Below, piece by piece: positions 6,938 to 14,042 of a DNA stretch of 24,407 bases. Below the pieces are notes generated by a model. It was not told the origin of the DNA. It saw only the letters and a list, made by a program, of their open reading frames with translations, and did no database searches. The translations under genes and the position numbers were made by a program. Each line of letters starts with the position of its first letter. Positions within the stretch are counted from its first letter, which is position 1. Origin of the DNA: a virus; the IMG/VR virus record IMGVR_UViG_3300010885_032879, positions 1 to 24,407 of that record. One strand, given 5' to 3'.

Positions 6938-7800
6938 AGATAAAAGTCAGCGAAATATTTTATAGTTTACAAGGCGAAGGTCGCTTTGTAGGAGTACCCA
7001 GCGTATTCTTAAGAACCTATGGCTGTAACTTTACCTGTAGTGGGTTTGGTTGCAAGCCTGGAGAAAAATCCACAGGTGCAGATGATGTGGCAGAAGTTGT
7101 TCACATGTACAATAAGTTTACAGACTTGCCCTTGGTAGAAACAGGTTGCGATAGTTATGCGTCATGGCACCCGGCATTTAAACATCTGAGCCCTACATTG
7201 ACCACGGATGAGTTGGTCGATCAATTGTTAGAGTTAACTCCTAACAAAATGTGGAAACAAAACAATGGTAACGATGTACACTTGGTTATCACAGGCGGAG
7301 AACCGTTGTTGGGCTGGCAACGTGCTTATGGCGAGTTGTTGAGTCACCCTCGTATGCAGGATCTTAAGAATCTTACATTTGAAACTAATGGCACACAAAA
7401 GTTATCTGAAGACTTTAAAGCATTCTTAAAAAATTGGCAACTTGATGGTCCTGGATTCCTTAGAGAAGTTACGTTTAGTGTCAGTGCCAAATTGAGTGCG
7501 TCAGGCGAAACTTGGGAAGATGCTATTTGTCCAGATGTTGTTAACGAGTATCAAGCATTTGGACACACTTATCTTAAGTTTGTTGTTGAAACGGAAGATC
7601 ATGTCAACGAAGCAGTTCGAGCTGTAGACGCTTTCCGTGCAGGCGGATTCAAAGGTGTTGTTTATTTGATGCCGCAAGGTGGTGTTGTTACACCGTACGA
7701 TGCAAACAAGTTAAATATTGCCAATATTTGTTGTGAGCGTGGATTTAATTACAGTCCTAGACTGCACGTAGACTTATGGGGTAACGGATGGGGAAAATAA
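6934..7800 (+). CDS. queE: 7-carboxy-7-deazaguanine synthase (QueE), radical SAM
   Basis: 288 residues from ATG 6934 (ATGA overlap; an in-frame upstream start at 6898 would overlap the previous gene by 40 nt). QueE converts 6-carboxytetrahydropterin, the QueD product, to 7-carboxy-7-deazaguanine. The opening KVSEIFYSLQGEG (4-16) and the substrate/SAM block VITGGEPLL are diagnostic. Cluster cysteines are odd: Cys31 and Cys35 in CNFTC fit CX3C, but the third could be Cys40 (CX3CX4C) or Cys72 in GCDSYASW, which resembles the canonical CDT-Y motif after a long insertion. It shares the window with queD; queC and folE are not seen. Confidence 0.9.
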   Translation: MKIKVSEIFYSLQGEGRFVGVPSVFLRTYGCNFTCSGFGCKPGEKSTGADDVAEVVHMYNKFTDLPLVETGCDSYASWHPAFKHLSPTLTTDELVDQLLELTPNKMWKQNNGNDVHLVITGGEPLLGWQRAYGELLSHPRMQDLKNLTFETNGTQKLSEDFKAFLKNWQLDGPGFLREVTFSVSAKLSASGETWEDAICPDVVNEYQAFGHTYLKFVVETEDHVNEAVRAVDAFRAGGFKGVVYLMPQGGVVTPYDANKLNIANICCERGFNYSPRLHVDLWGNGWGK

Positions 7801-9035
7801 AAGTTGGAGTTATTGGTCTAGGCAAGCTAGGACTTGACTGTGCAGAAGTATTTGCTGAGCATCACGAAGTACGTGGATATGATGTTGTTCCTCGTATTAG
7901 TGACACAGTAAAAGTCTGCGATATTCAAGAAGTAGTACAAGAGTCCGAATGGATTTTTATTGCGGTTCCTACACCACATGCCGCTGGGTATGATGGCAGT
8001 GTGCCTAGCAGTCATATGGAGCCTCGAGACTTTGGCCACGAAGCGGTAATAGATGCCATTACCAAAATTAATCACTATGCCACTACTGGCAAGAAAGTTG
8101 TGCTAATCAGCACAGTGTTGCCAGGAACCACACGACGTTACTTTGTACCAAAACTGAACGACACGCATCAATTCCTTTACAATCCTTATCTTATTGCCAT
8201 GGGATCGGTCAAGTGGGACATGGTCAATCCAGAAATGATCATGATTGGTACTGAAGATGGTGCATGGAATGGTCTTGCCAAAGAACTGGTTGATCTTTAC
8301 ACGCCAATGATGAAAAACGACCCACGCTATGAAATTGGTACATGGGATGAGTGCGAAGCTATTAAGATTTTTTACAACACGTTTATCAGTGCCAAAGTTG
8401 GCCTGGCCAACATGATTCAAGACTTTGCCATGAAGATTGGCAACATCAATGTTGATGTAGTTACCAATGCCTTGGCCAAGAGCACCATGCGTATCATGGG
8501 ACCCAAGTACATGACTGCCGGCATGGGCGATGCTGGTGCATGTCATCCCCGCGATAACATTGCTCTACGTTGGTTAGCCCAAGAGTATGAAGTAGGTTAC
8601 GACTTGTTTGATACCATTATGTTGGCTCGCGAACGTCAAGCAAAAAATCTAGCAGACTTTTTGGTCATACAAGCACAACGACACAATTTACCAATTGTGA
8701 TTCATGGCAAAGCCTATAAACCAGATGTGCCATATTGTATTGGCAGTTATTCTACACTGGTTGGTCATTATGTTCAACAAGCTGGGCATGCTATACATTA
8801 TGTTGACCCGCTTGCTGATGACACCACTGATGTTGTCATTGAGTGGAACAAACCAGCTGTGGTATTGTTAGCACACAACCGCGAAGTTACCTACGGTTAT
8901 ACTGGACAAACGCAAGAAGATGCACACTATTTTGATTTTGTTGCTGACTCGGTTGTTATTGATCCGTGGCGTTGTCATGATCAATCACGATCTGATATAA
9001 CAGTTATACACTACGGAAATACCAGAGAACAATAA
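7788..9035 (+). CDS. UDP-glucose/GDP-mannose dehydrogenase family, full length
   Basis: 415 residues with all three family domains. The N-terminal NAD motif is GVIGLGKLG (7-15), the central helix carries ECEAIKIFYN (188-197), the active site is DAGACHPRD with Cys252, and the C-terminal UDP-binding-like domain starts at GKAYKPDVPY. The family oxidises C-6 of a nucleotide sugar to the uronic acid in two steps with NAD. ATG 7788 lies 13 nt inside the queE 3' end. Together with the 257-residue relative at 4704, this phage region has two divergent members of one family. Confidence 0.9.
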   Translation: MGKIKVGVIGLGKLGLDCAEVFAEHHEVRGYDVVPRISDTVKVCDIQEVVQESEWIFIAVPTPHAAGYDGSVPSSHMEPRDFGHEAVIDAITKINHYATTGKKVVLISTVLPGTTRRYFVPKLNDTHQFLYNPYLIAMGSVKWDMVNPEMIMIGTEDGAWNGLAKELVDLYTPMMKNDPRYEIGTWDECEAIKIFYNTFISAKVGLANMIQDFAMKIGNINVDVVTNALAKSTMRIMGPKYMTAGMGDAGACHPRDNIALRWLAQEYEVGYDLFDTIMLARERQAKNLADFLVIQAQRHNLPIVIHGKAYKPDVPYCIGSYSTLVGHYVQQAGHAIHYVDPLADDTTDVVIEWNKPAVVLLAHNREVTYGYTGQTQEDAHYFDFVADSVVIDPWRCHDQSRSDITVIHYGNTREQ

Positions 9036-9298
9036 TGTGGCCTGGATGGACTTATAGCGTGCCAATTCCAGAACATATTGGACCCGACGACTACGATGAT
9101 CGACAATTTTTACAAAGAGCTCAGACTAAACTTAAATGGTCATTGGTACCAAGACGTTGCCATGCTAGCGGTCGGTGGATGTGGCTTACTTTAGTCTATT
9201 GTGCTGATTATATTATCAGTGGACCTGGAGATCCTGCTGTATGGACTCGTTGGTATAGCCGTGAAGAGATGTTGATATTAAAATTAAAAGGATACTAA
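9035..9298 (+). CDS. Conserved-looking hypothetical protein (87 aa)
   Basis: ATG 9035 overlaps the upstream TAA by one base (TAATG). The protein is rich in Trp and Arg (seven Trp in 87 residues), with no signal peptide. A hydrophobic stretch near residues 47-62 (WMWLTLVYCADYIISG) is too mixed to call a membrane segment with confidence. No family is recognised. An AAAGG site just before its stop serves the next gene. Confidence 0.6.
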   Translation: MWPGWTYSVPIPEHIGPDDYDDRQFLQRAQTKLKWSLVPRRCHASGRWMWLTLVYCADYIISGPGDPAVWTRWYSREEMLILKLKGY

Positions 9299-9299
9299 A

Positions 9300-9686
9300 A
9301 TGAAATTTTTTGATCGCTTTAAAAAGAAAAAGCCAGAAGTAAAGCCAGAGCCCAAACCAAAAAAAGTAGAAAAAACCGAAAAGGAATTGGCTACTGAAAA
9401 GGGTGAGCCGTATGTAAACATCCTTAGCATGGAGATTGATCCAACCAACATGCAGTCTGGTGCATTTGAATTGGACTGGAATGACAAGTTTGTAGCCAAC
9501 TTGGTTCGTGCTGGTTATCAAATGAAGCCCACAGATACGGATGCAGACATTGTGGATCGTTGGTTCACTGCGGTATGTCGTAACATTGTGCTTGAAACTT
9601 ATGAGCAAGAAGAAGCAATGAATCCTGCACGTGACCGTGTAGTAAAGACTCGTAATATTGGTGATGGCAGATCCGAAGTATCATGA
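9300..9686 (+). CDS. Hypothetical protein with Lys/Pro/Glu-rich N-terminus
   Basis: 128 residues. The first 45 are a low-complexity charged tail (Lys-rich run, then Lys-Pro-Glu repeats). A compact acidic domain follows (about 50-128) with WNDKFV and a helical VDRWFTAVCRNIVLETY segment. A ribosome binding site (AAAGG) precedes ATG 9300. It overlaps the next gene by 4 nt. I do not recognise the family; the charged tail suggests binding to nucleic acid or to another protein, which is inference. Confidence 0.65.
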   Translation: MKFFDRFKKKKPEVKPEPKPKKVEKTEKELATEKGEPYVNILSMEIDPTNMQSGAFELDWNDKFVANLVRAGYQMKPTDTDADIVDRWFTAVCRNIVLETYEQEEAMNPARDRVVKTRNIGDGRSEVS

Positions 9687-10159
9687 TATTTAATCACATT
9701 CGTAAACTCAAAGAAGATGGTAAGAAGATTGGCATTACCTTCAGTACCTTTGATATGCTACACGCAGGGCATATTGCCATGTTGTCCGAAGCAAAGAATC
9801 ATTGCGATTACCTGATTGCTGGCTTGCAAACAGATCCCACTATTGATCGACCTGATACCAAAAACAAACCTGTACAAAGTATAGTAGAGCGTCAAATACA
9901 ATTGGCCGCTTGTCGTTATGTGGACGAAGTGGTTGTTTATCAGACTGAACAGGATCTAGTAGACTTGCTACTAATTCTGCCTATCAATGTTCGTGTGCTT
10001 GGTGTTGAATATGAAGGCAAACCGTTCAGTGGCGAGCATGAATGTTATCACCGTGGCATTGAACTAGTGTTTAACGGTCGTGATCATTCGTTTAGTTCCA
10101 GTAGTCTACGCAAACGTGTAGTAGAAGCTGAAACAATGAAAGCTCTAAAACAACAATGA
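9683..10159 (+). CDS. Cytidylyltransferase-like nucleotidyltransferase
   Basis: 158 residues, about the size of glycerol-3-phosphate cytidylyltransferases. The HxGH signature HAGH (27-30) follows ITFSTFDML, and the C-terminal FSSSSLRKR (about 138-146) matches the family's SST-x-R segment. Such enzymes join CMP or AMP to glycerol-phosphate, ethanolamine-phosphate or heptose-phosphate. It is coupled on both sides (overlaps at 9683 and 10156) to unknown and SGNH-type genes. The activated group could feed surface-glycan decoration, but the substrate is not readable. Confidence 0.85.
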   Translation: MIFNHIRKLKEDGKKIGITFSTFDMLHAGHIAMLSEAKNHCDYLIAGLQTDPTIDRPDTKNKPVQSIVERQIQLAACRYVDEVVVYQTEQDLVDLLLILPINVRVLGVEYEGKPFSGEHECYHRGIELVFNGRDHSFSSSSLRKRVVEAETMKALKQQ

Positions 10160-10791
10160 TTTTATATGTAAACGGCGACAGCAACAGTGCCGGTTCTGAA
10201 CTTAAAGATCCAGCACAAGCATGGCCCTGTTTACTAGCCGATCGTTTAGGTTTACTGTTGGTCAATGATGCCAAGCCAGGCGGAAGTAATCCTAGAATTT
10301 TAAGGACCATTGGTAATTTTACCACACACGCTGATTTACGAGATATATTTGTAATCATCGGATGGACCAGTTGGGAAAGAGAAGAGTGGCAAAAAAGAAA
10401 CGTTTATTACGATGTCAATGCCGGAGGCCACGATAACTTGCCCCCAGACTTGGAACTAAATTACAAAACTTGGGTAACTGAACAAAATCAGGCAACAAGA
10501 GAAGCCAAAAGTCAAGCAACGCACGAGCATATTTACAAGCTTCATCGTCACTACAAAGAAAAAAATGTTAGACATTTATTTTTTAATGCGGTCATGCCAT
10601 TTTTGCACTCTGGAAAACAGCATGATTGGCATGGCAATTTTTTAGGCCCATACGATAACAATTTGAGCTATTATTGGTATTTAAAAAATCATGGATGGGC
10701 ACCTACAAAAAATAATCACCATACTGAAGAAGCACAACAGGTCTGGGTCGATGTATTATACAACTACATTCAAGAAAACAAATTGTTATGA
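10156..10791 (+). CDS. SGNH/GDSL-type hydrolase-like protein, copy 1
   Basis: 211 residues. Block I is NGDSNSAG (6-13) with the candidate nucleophile Ser9, block II is the Gly/Asn segment PGGSNPRILR, and block III holds IGWTSWEREEW. The expected C-terminal Asp/His block may be NNHHTEEAQQVW. SGNH enzymes act as esterases or acetyl hydrolases on sugars and lipids. No signal peptide is seen. It is paralogous to the next gene, sharing the MILYVNGDS start, SN-RILRT, W-SWEREEW and GPYD. Start and stop both overlap neighbours (ATGA). Confidence 0.75.
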   Translation: MILYVNGDSNSAGSELKDPAQAWPCLLADRLGLLLVNDAKPGGSNPRILRTIGNFTTHADLRDIFVIIGWTSWEREEWQKRNVYYDVNAGGHDNLPPDLELNYKTWVTEQNQATREAKSQATHEHIYKLHRHYKEKNVRHLFFNAVMPFLHSGKQHDWHGNFLGPYDNNLSYYWYLKNHGWAPTKNNHHTEEAQQVWVDVLYNYIQENKLL

Positions 10792-11492
10792 TTTTATATG
10801 TAAATGGTGATAGTCACACCGCGGCTGCAGAAGCAGTAACACCGCATGCATTTGCTGAGGACGATGGGCAATACTTTTACATGGGCCGTGCAGCACATCC
10901 TGATAACCTTCAAGTAAGTTGGGGAAGGTTGTTAAGTCTGACATTACAAACAGGGTTTCATTGTGCCGCTGAAAGTGCCAGCTCAAATTCACGTATATTA
11001 AGAACTACCCGTGACTGGATTAAAGAAAAATCTCTTGTCACAGATGATGTGTTAATGATTATTCAATGGTCAACTTGGGAACGAGAAGAGTGGTTACACA
11101 ATGGTACGTATTATCAAGTAGGCTCCAGTGGCATTGACGACGTACCACAAGAACTACAAGAGAGATATCGTCACTTTGTAGTCGGCACTGATTGGGAATT
11201 GAAAACCAAACAAGCACATGATGAAATTTGGGCGTTGCACAATGAATTAAAACAACAAGATATCCGTCATATCTTTTTCAATGGTAATAACGATTTTAGT
11301 AAAATTACTGAGCAAAAGGACTGGGGCAACAACTATATCGGCCCATATGATCCTAAAATGACCTATAACGCCCTAATTCAAGCCAAAGGAATTGAAACAG
11401 TAGCACCCAATTCGTGGCATTTTGGCAAGGATGGTCATAGCTTTTTTCACCGTTTTATGTTACAATACATTATTGACAACAAATTTATCTAA
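10788..11492 (+). CDS. SGNH/GDSL-type hydrolase-like protein, copy 2
   Basis: 234 residues, a diverged tandem copy of the gene before it. Block I is NGDSHTAAA with Ser9, block II SASSNSRILRTT, block III IQWSTWEREEW, and the likely C-terminal catalytic segment is WHFGKDGHSFFHRFM. It carries an insertion of about 20 residues after block I (PHAFAEDDGQYFYMGR region). The WEREEW stretch is nearly identical in both copies, suggesting a shared binding surface. A cytoplasmic acyl-esterase acting on sugar intermediates is plausible; function unproven. Confidence 0.75.
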   Translation: MILYVNGDSHTAAAEAVTPHAFAEDDGQYFYMGRAAHPDNLQVSWGRLLSLTLQTGFHCAAESASSNSRILRTTRDWIKEKSLVTDDVLMIIQWSTWEREEWLHNGTYYQVGSSGIDDVPQELQERYRHFVVGTDWELKTKQAHDEIWALHNELKQQDIRHIFFNGNNDFSKITEQKDWGNNYIGPYDPKMTYNALIQAKGIETVAPNSWHFGKDGHSFFHRFMLQYIIDNKFI

Positions 11493-11501
11493 GGTGGTAA
11501 T

Positions 11502-12512
11502 ATGAAATATGTGTTAATAGACACAGCAAACTTATTTTTTCGTGCTAGACACGGTGCTTTTCGTGCTAGCGATACTTGGGAAAAAATTGGATTTGCCCTT
11601 CATATTACCCTAATGGCCGCTAACAAAATGGCCCGACGCTTTGAAGCTGATCACGTGGTGTTTGCCTTAGAAGGGCGAAGCTGGCGTAAGGACATGTATA
11701 AACCCTACAAAAATAACCGTGCTGTAGCCCGTGCTGCTCTAACAGAGGAGCAAGCAGACGAAGATAAAATGTTTTGGGAAACCTATGATAATTTGACTAA
11801 ATACTTGAGTGAGAGGACCAACTGTAGTGTAATACGTTGTCCAACCGCAGAAGGCGACGATATCATAGCTCGCTGGATTGCTTTACACCCCCAAGACGAA
11901 CATGTAGTAATTTCAAGCGATACTGACTTTGTACAGTTACTTGCATCTAATGTTAAACAATACAACGGCATTACCGACGAGTTACATACAATAGAAGGAA
12001 TCTTTGATGCTAAAGGTAAACAAGTCATCGACAAGAAAACTAAGGAACCTAAAAAAGTGCCGGACCCGCAATGGTTACTTTTTGAGAAGTGCATGCGAGG
12101 CGATTCGTCTGACAATGTTTTTTCAGCGTTTCCTGGAGTGCGTACAAAAGGCACCAAGAACAAAGTTGGCTTACAGGAAGCGTATGCTGATAAAGACAAA
12201 AAAGGATATAACTGGAACAACATGATGTTACAACGCTGGGAAGATCCAGATGGTGTAGAACATCGTGTGCTAGATGATTATGAACGCAACAGAACACTAA
12301 TTGACTTAACAGCACAACCTGAAGAAATTAAACAAGTAGTGGACGCCGCAATACGTGAACAGATCAGTCACAAGGACATTGGCCAAGTTGGTGTGCGATT
12401 TATGCAGTTCTGTGGCAAGTATGAATTGAACAAGTGCAGTGAAAGTGCCGACAGCTTTGGTCGTTGGCTAAATGAAACTTACAAAGGCGTACTAAGTGAA
12501 ACTCATGTATAA
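11502..12512 (+). CDS. T4 RNase H-like 5'-3' exonuclease (FEN family)
   Basis: 336 residues, close to T4 Rnh (about 305). It should remove RNA primers and 5' flaps during lagging-strand synthesis. Metal-binding acidic residues sit in the family pattern: Asp7 (LIDTANLFFR), the AEGDD cluster (Glu117, Asp119, Asp120), SSDTDF (Asp140, Asp142) and RGDSSDN (Asp200, Asp203) leading into the helical motif FPGVRTKG. A basic insert at about 170-186 (Lys-rich) is notable. The site TAAGGTGG (11490-11497) precedes the ATG. This is the clearest replication gene in the window. Confidence 0.9.
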   Translation: MKYVLIDTANLFFRARHGAFRASDTWEKIGFALHITLMAANKMARRFEADHVVFALEGRSWRKDMYKPYKNNRAVARAALTEEQADEDKMFWETYDNLTKYLSERTNCSVIRCPTAEGDDIIARWIALHPQDEHVVISSDTDFVQLLASNVKQYNGITDELHTIEGIFDAKGKQVIDKKTKEPKKVPDPQWLLFEKCMRGDSSDNVFSAFPGVRTKGTKNKVGLQEAYADKDKKGYNWNNMMLQRWEDPDGVEHRVLDDYERNRTLIDLTAQPEEIKQVVDAAIREQISHKDIGQVGVRFMQFCGKYELNKCSESADSFGRWLNETYKGVLSETHV

Positions 12513-12714
12513 CATTCTGACCATTGGCATTTCTTTAATTGTAGCTGTGTCAATTGTGGTGCTGGCCGGTATACGAGATAATACCATACCAGAAAGAAAA
12601 TTTGATTGCCGACTGTTGATCGGTGGTTGGCACCCAGACGTGCCAAAAAATGAAATAGAAAAATGTCGAAAAGGAGTCCCAAATGACTATAGTAGCAAAA
12701 CCAATTATCGATAA
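12505..12714 (+). CDS. Small membrane protein with Cys-containing tail (69 aa)
   Basis: ATG 12505 lies 8 nt inside the nuclease gene; an in-frame GTG at 12496 is less likely. Residues about 3-25 form one hydrophobic transmembrane helix (Ile/Val/Leu rich). The tail has two Cys (about 36 and 54) and a GGWHP stretch. It overlaps the following gene by 32 nt, which is long for this genome. Function unknown. Confidence 0.5.
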   Translation: MYNILTIGISLIVAVSIVVLAGIRDNTIPERKFDCRLLIGGWHPDVPKNEIEKCRKGVPNDYSSKTNYR

Positions 12715-13156
12715 ACAGTTTTGGATCTTACAAGAAAACGATCGCAAGGTCGGTAACATTGAAGCATGCGATGGCGGATTTCAAGTCAAGATCAATAATC
12801 AAGTAGCACAGTTCAAAACAATTCGTATGGCAGCACAACGGGCCAACATACAATTTGAATCGTCAATTATTGTTTCCAAACCCAAGATGAAAGTCAATGC
12901 CAATCTAGTGCATGGATATCCTACCTCAGGTAGAACATATAATCCTATGTGGGATGTCAAAATGAAACTGCCAATCTATACCAAGACAAATAAAAGTAAA
13001 AGTTGGTTTGCGGCTGGTTGGTATCAAGTTAAAAAAGGACGTTCGTGGTCTGCGGTTCAAGATCCCAAACTAATAGCACTACAACGCTATCCTTATGCTG
13101 GACCGTTTTACACAGAGAAAGAAGCCCATGAGCATTCATTTACAAAAGTTTGTTGA
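12683..13156 (+). CDS. Hypothetical protein (157 aa)
   Basis: A strong ribosome binding site (AAAAGGAG, 12668-12675) precedes ATG 12683. The protein looks like small beta-rich repeats: an N-terminal block (KQFWILQENDRKVGN to QVAQFKTIRMAAQRA) and a C-terminal block with a similar rhythm (SWFAAGWYQVKKG to YPYAGPFYTEKEAHE). Each has an aromatic strand, a basic turn and a closing KT/TE-xx-A helix. This hints at an internal duplication. No known domain is recognised. The next gene starts inside its 3' end. Confidence 0.65.
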   Translation: MTIVAKPIIDKQFWILQENDRKVGNIEACDGGFQVKINNQVAQFKTIRMAAQRANIQFESSIIVSKPKMKVNANLVHGYPTSGRTYNPMWDVKMKLPIYTKTNKSKSWFAAGWYQVKKGRSWSAVQDPKLIALQRYPYAGPFYTEKEAHEHSFTKVC

Positions 13157-13337
13157 TCGTGTACGTGGGTCTGAAGCCCGCGGTGCCAAAGACTTTACTA
13201 TGAGCATGACTGAAGCAAAAGACCTACATGCCGACATCACCAGACTGCTAATAGACCTTCAAAACCTACGCGAACAAGCAGCAACTGCACAACAGGACCA
13301 AGTAATTACTGTAGAAATGGACGGCGGAAAGTTCTAA
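13128..13337 (+). CDS. Small helical protein (69 aa)
   Basis: ATG 13128 is preferred to an in-frame upstream start because of its position over the end of the preceding gene and an AGAGAAAG purine stretch upstream. The central part (about 30-55) is a probable coiled helix (MTEAKDLHADITRLLIDLQN), followed by a short Gln-rich linker and a VITVEMDGGKF strand. No family recognised. Confidence 0.6.
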   Translation: MSIHLQKFVDRVRGSEARGAKDFTMSMTEAKDLHADITRLLIDLQNLREQAATAQQDQVITVEMDGGKF

Positions 13338-13355
13338 AATATACCTATATTTTGG

Positions 13356-13363
13356 CATAAATA
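13356..13363 (+). promoter_or_regulatory. T4-type late promoter core (CATAAATA)
   Basis: Seven of eight bases match TATAAATA, in the 44-nt gap before ATG 13382. Predicted start near 13370 gives a short leader that contains GGAG (13371-13374). Unlike several other boxes in the window, this one is followed by a normal ribosome binding site. Confidence 0.5.
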
Positions 13364-13381
13364 AAATATAGGAGTATAACG

Positions 13382-13669
13382 ATGAGCAGACCTAAACCAA
13401 ATGTGTTGGTTGAACTAACCAACAAAAGCAATTACAAAACAGAACAAGTGCTGGCCAGCGAGGGTATCTGGACAGTGTTCTATGATGCCAAGCCTATCAA
13501 TCTCAAGACTTCTAATCTCTTGGTTCAATATCCTGGACCCAAGTATAAAAAAGTTTCATTTTCAAATCCAGGCCATGCTATCAATCTGGCCAAAAAACTC
13601 AACGCACAATTCAAGTCTGACAAGTTTAGTGTAGTACTACTCCGAGACGGTCAAACAGTTTATCCGTGA
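13382..13669 (+). CDS. Hypothetical protein (95 aa)
   Basis: ATG 13382 follows GGAG with 7 nt spacing and a late-type promoter box. The protein is basic and beta-rich, with SEGIWTVFYDAKPINLKTSN and SFSNPGHAINLAKKLNAQF segments. The rhythm (strand with Trp, basic turn, then F-x-x-P-x-x-A helix) resembles the blocks of the protein at 12683, so the two may be related. Function unknown. Confidence 0.65.
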   Translation: MSRPKPNVLVELTNKSNYKTEQVLASEGIWTVFYDAKPINLKTSNLLVQYPGPKYKKVSFSNPGHAINLAKKLNAQFKSDKFSVVLLRDGQTVYP

Positions 13670-13670
13670 A

Positions 13671-14042
13671 GTGCGTAACAAACAACAACTTACCGAAGAA
13701 CTAGTCAAACAACTGGATCCAGATCTAGGTGTAACAGCCAAGCGGGCCATGCCGTCGTGGTGGTTCAACATTAGAAAAAACGGCGGCATGAGATTGACGG
13801 GCCCTGGATATAAAATTTTTTGCGAAGAGTTGGATTTGGCTCGCTACGAATTTGCCATTGACGATCCGCACAGTTTTAATCAGCACACAATTTTAGATCT
13901 AGATAAAAAAATGCAAATGCCTTATTATATACATGCAGTCAAGGGCATACCCAAGAAGATTGTATTTTTTGGCAGCCGTGAAGCAGTTATGGTAAATTTA
14001 TACGGCGATTTAAAAAAATTCTTAGAAAATTATAACACATGA
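13671..14042 (+). CDS. Hypothetical protein (123 aa), GTG start
   Basis: The frame has no ATG near its 5' end. GTG 13671 lies 2 nt after the upstream TGA and fits best; the frame is open upstream only to 13635. The protein has an N-terminal helix (about 1-18), then SWWFNIRKNGG and a KIVFFGSREAVMVNLYGDL C-terminal helix-strand. No motif is recognised. Its stop overlaps the next ATG (ATGA at 14039). Confidence 0.55.
   Translation: MRNKQQLTEELVKQLDPDLGVTAKRAMPSWWFNIRKNGGMRLTGPGYKIFCEELDLARYEFAIDDPHSFNQHTILDLDKKMQMPYYIHAVKGIPKKIVFFGSREAVMVNLYGDLKKFLENYNT

Noticed and set aside
8103-8546. A 147-aa minus-strand ORF inside the nucleotide-sugar dehydrogenase gene
   Set aside because: It lies opposite a clear, motif-complete gene, has no ribosome binding site or neighbours, and shows no domain.
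11783-12223. A 146-aa minus-strand ORF opposite the FEN nuclease
   Set aside because: The plus-strand gene has all catalytic residues; the antisense frame is Cys/Ser-rich shadow sequence.
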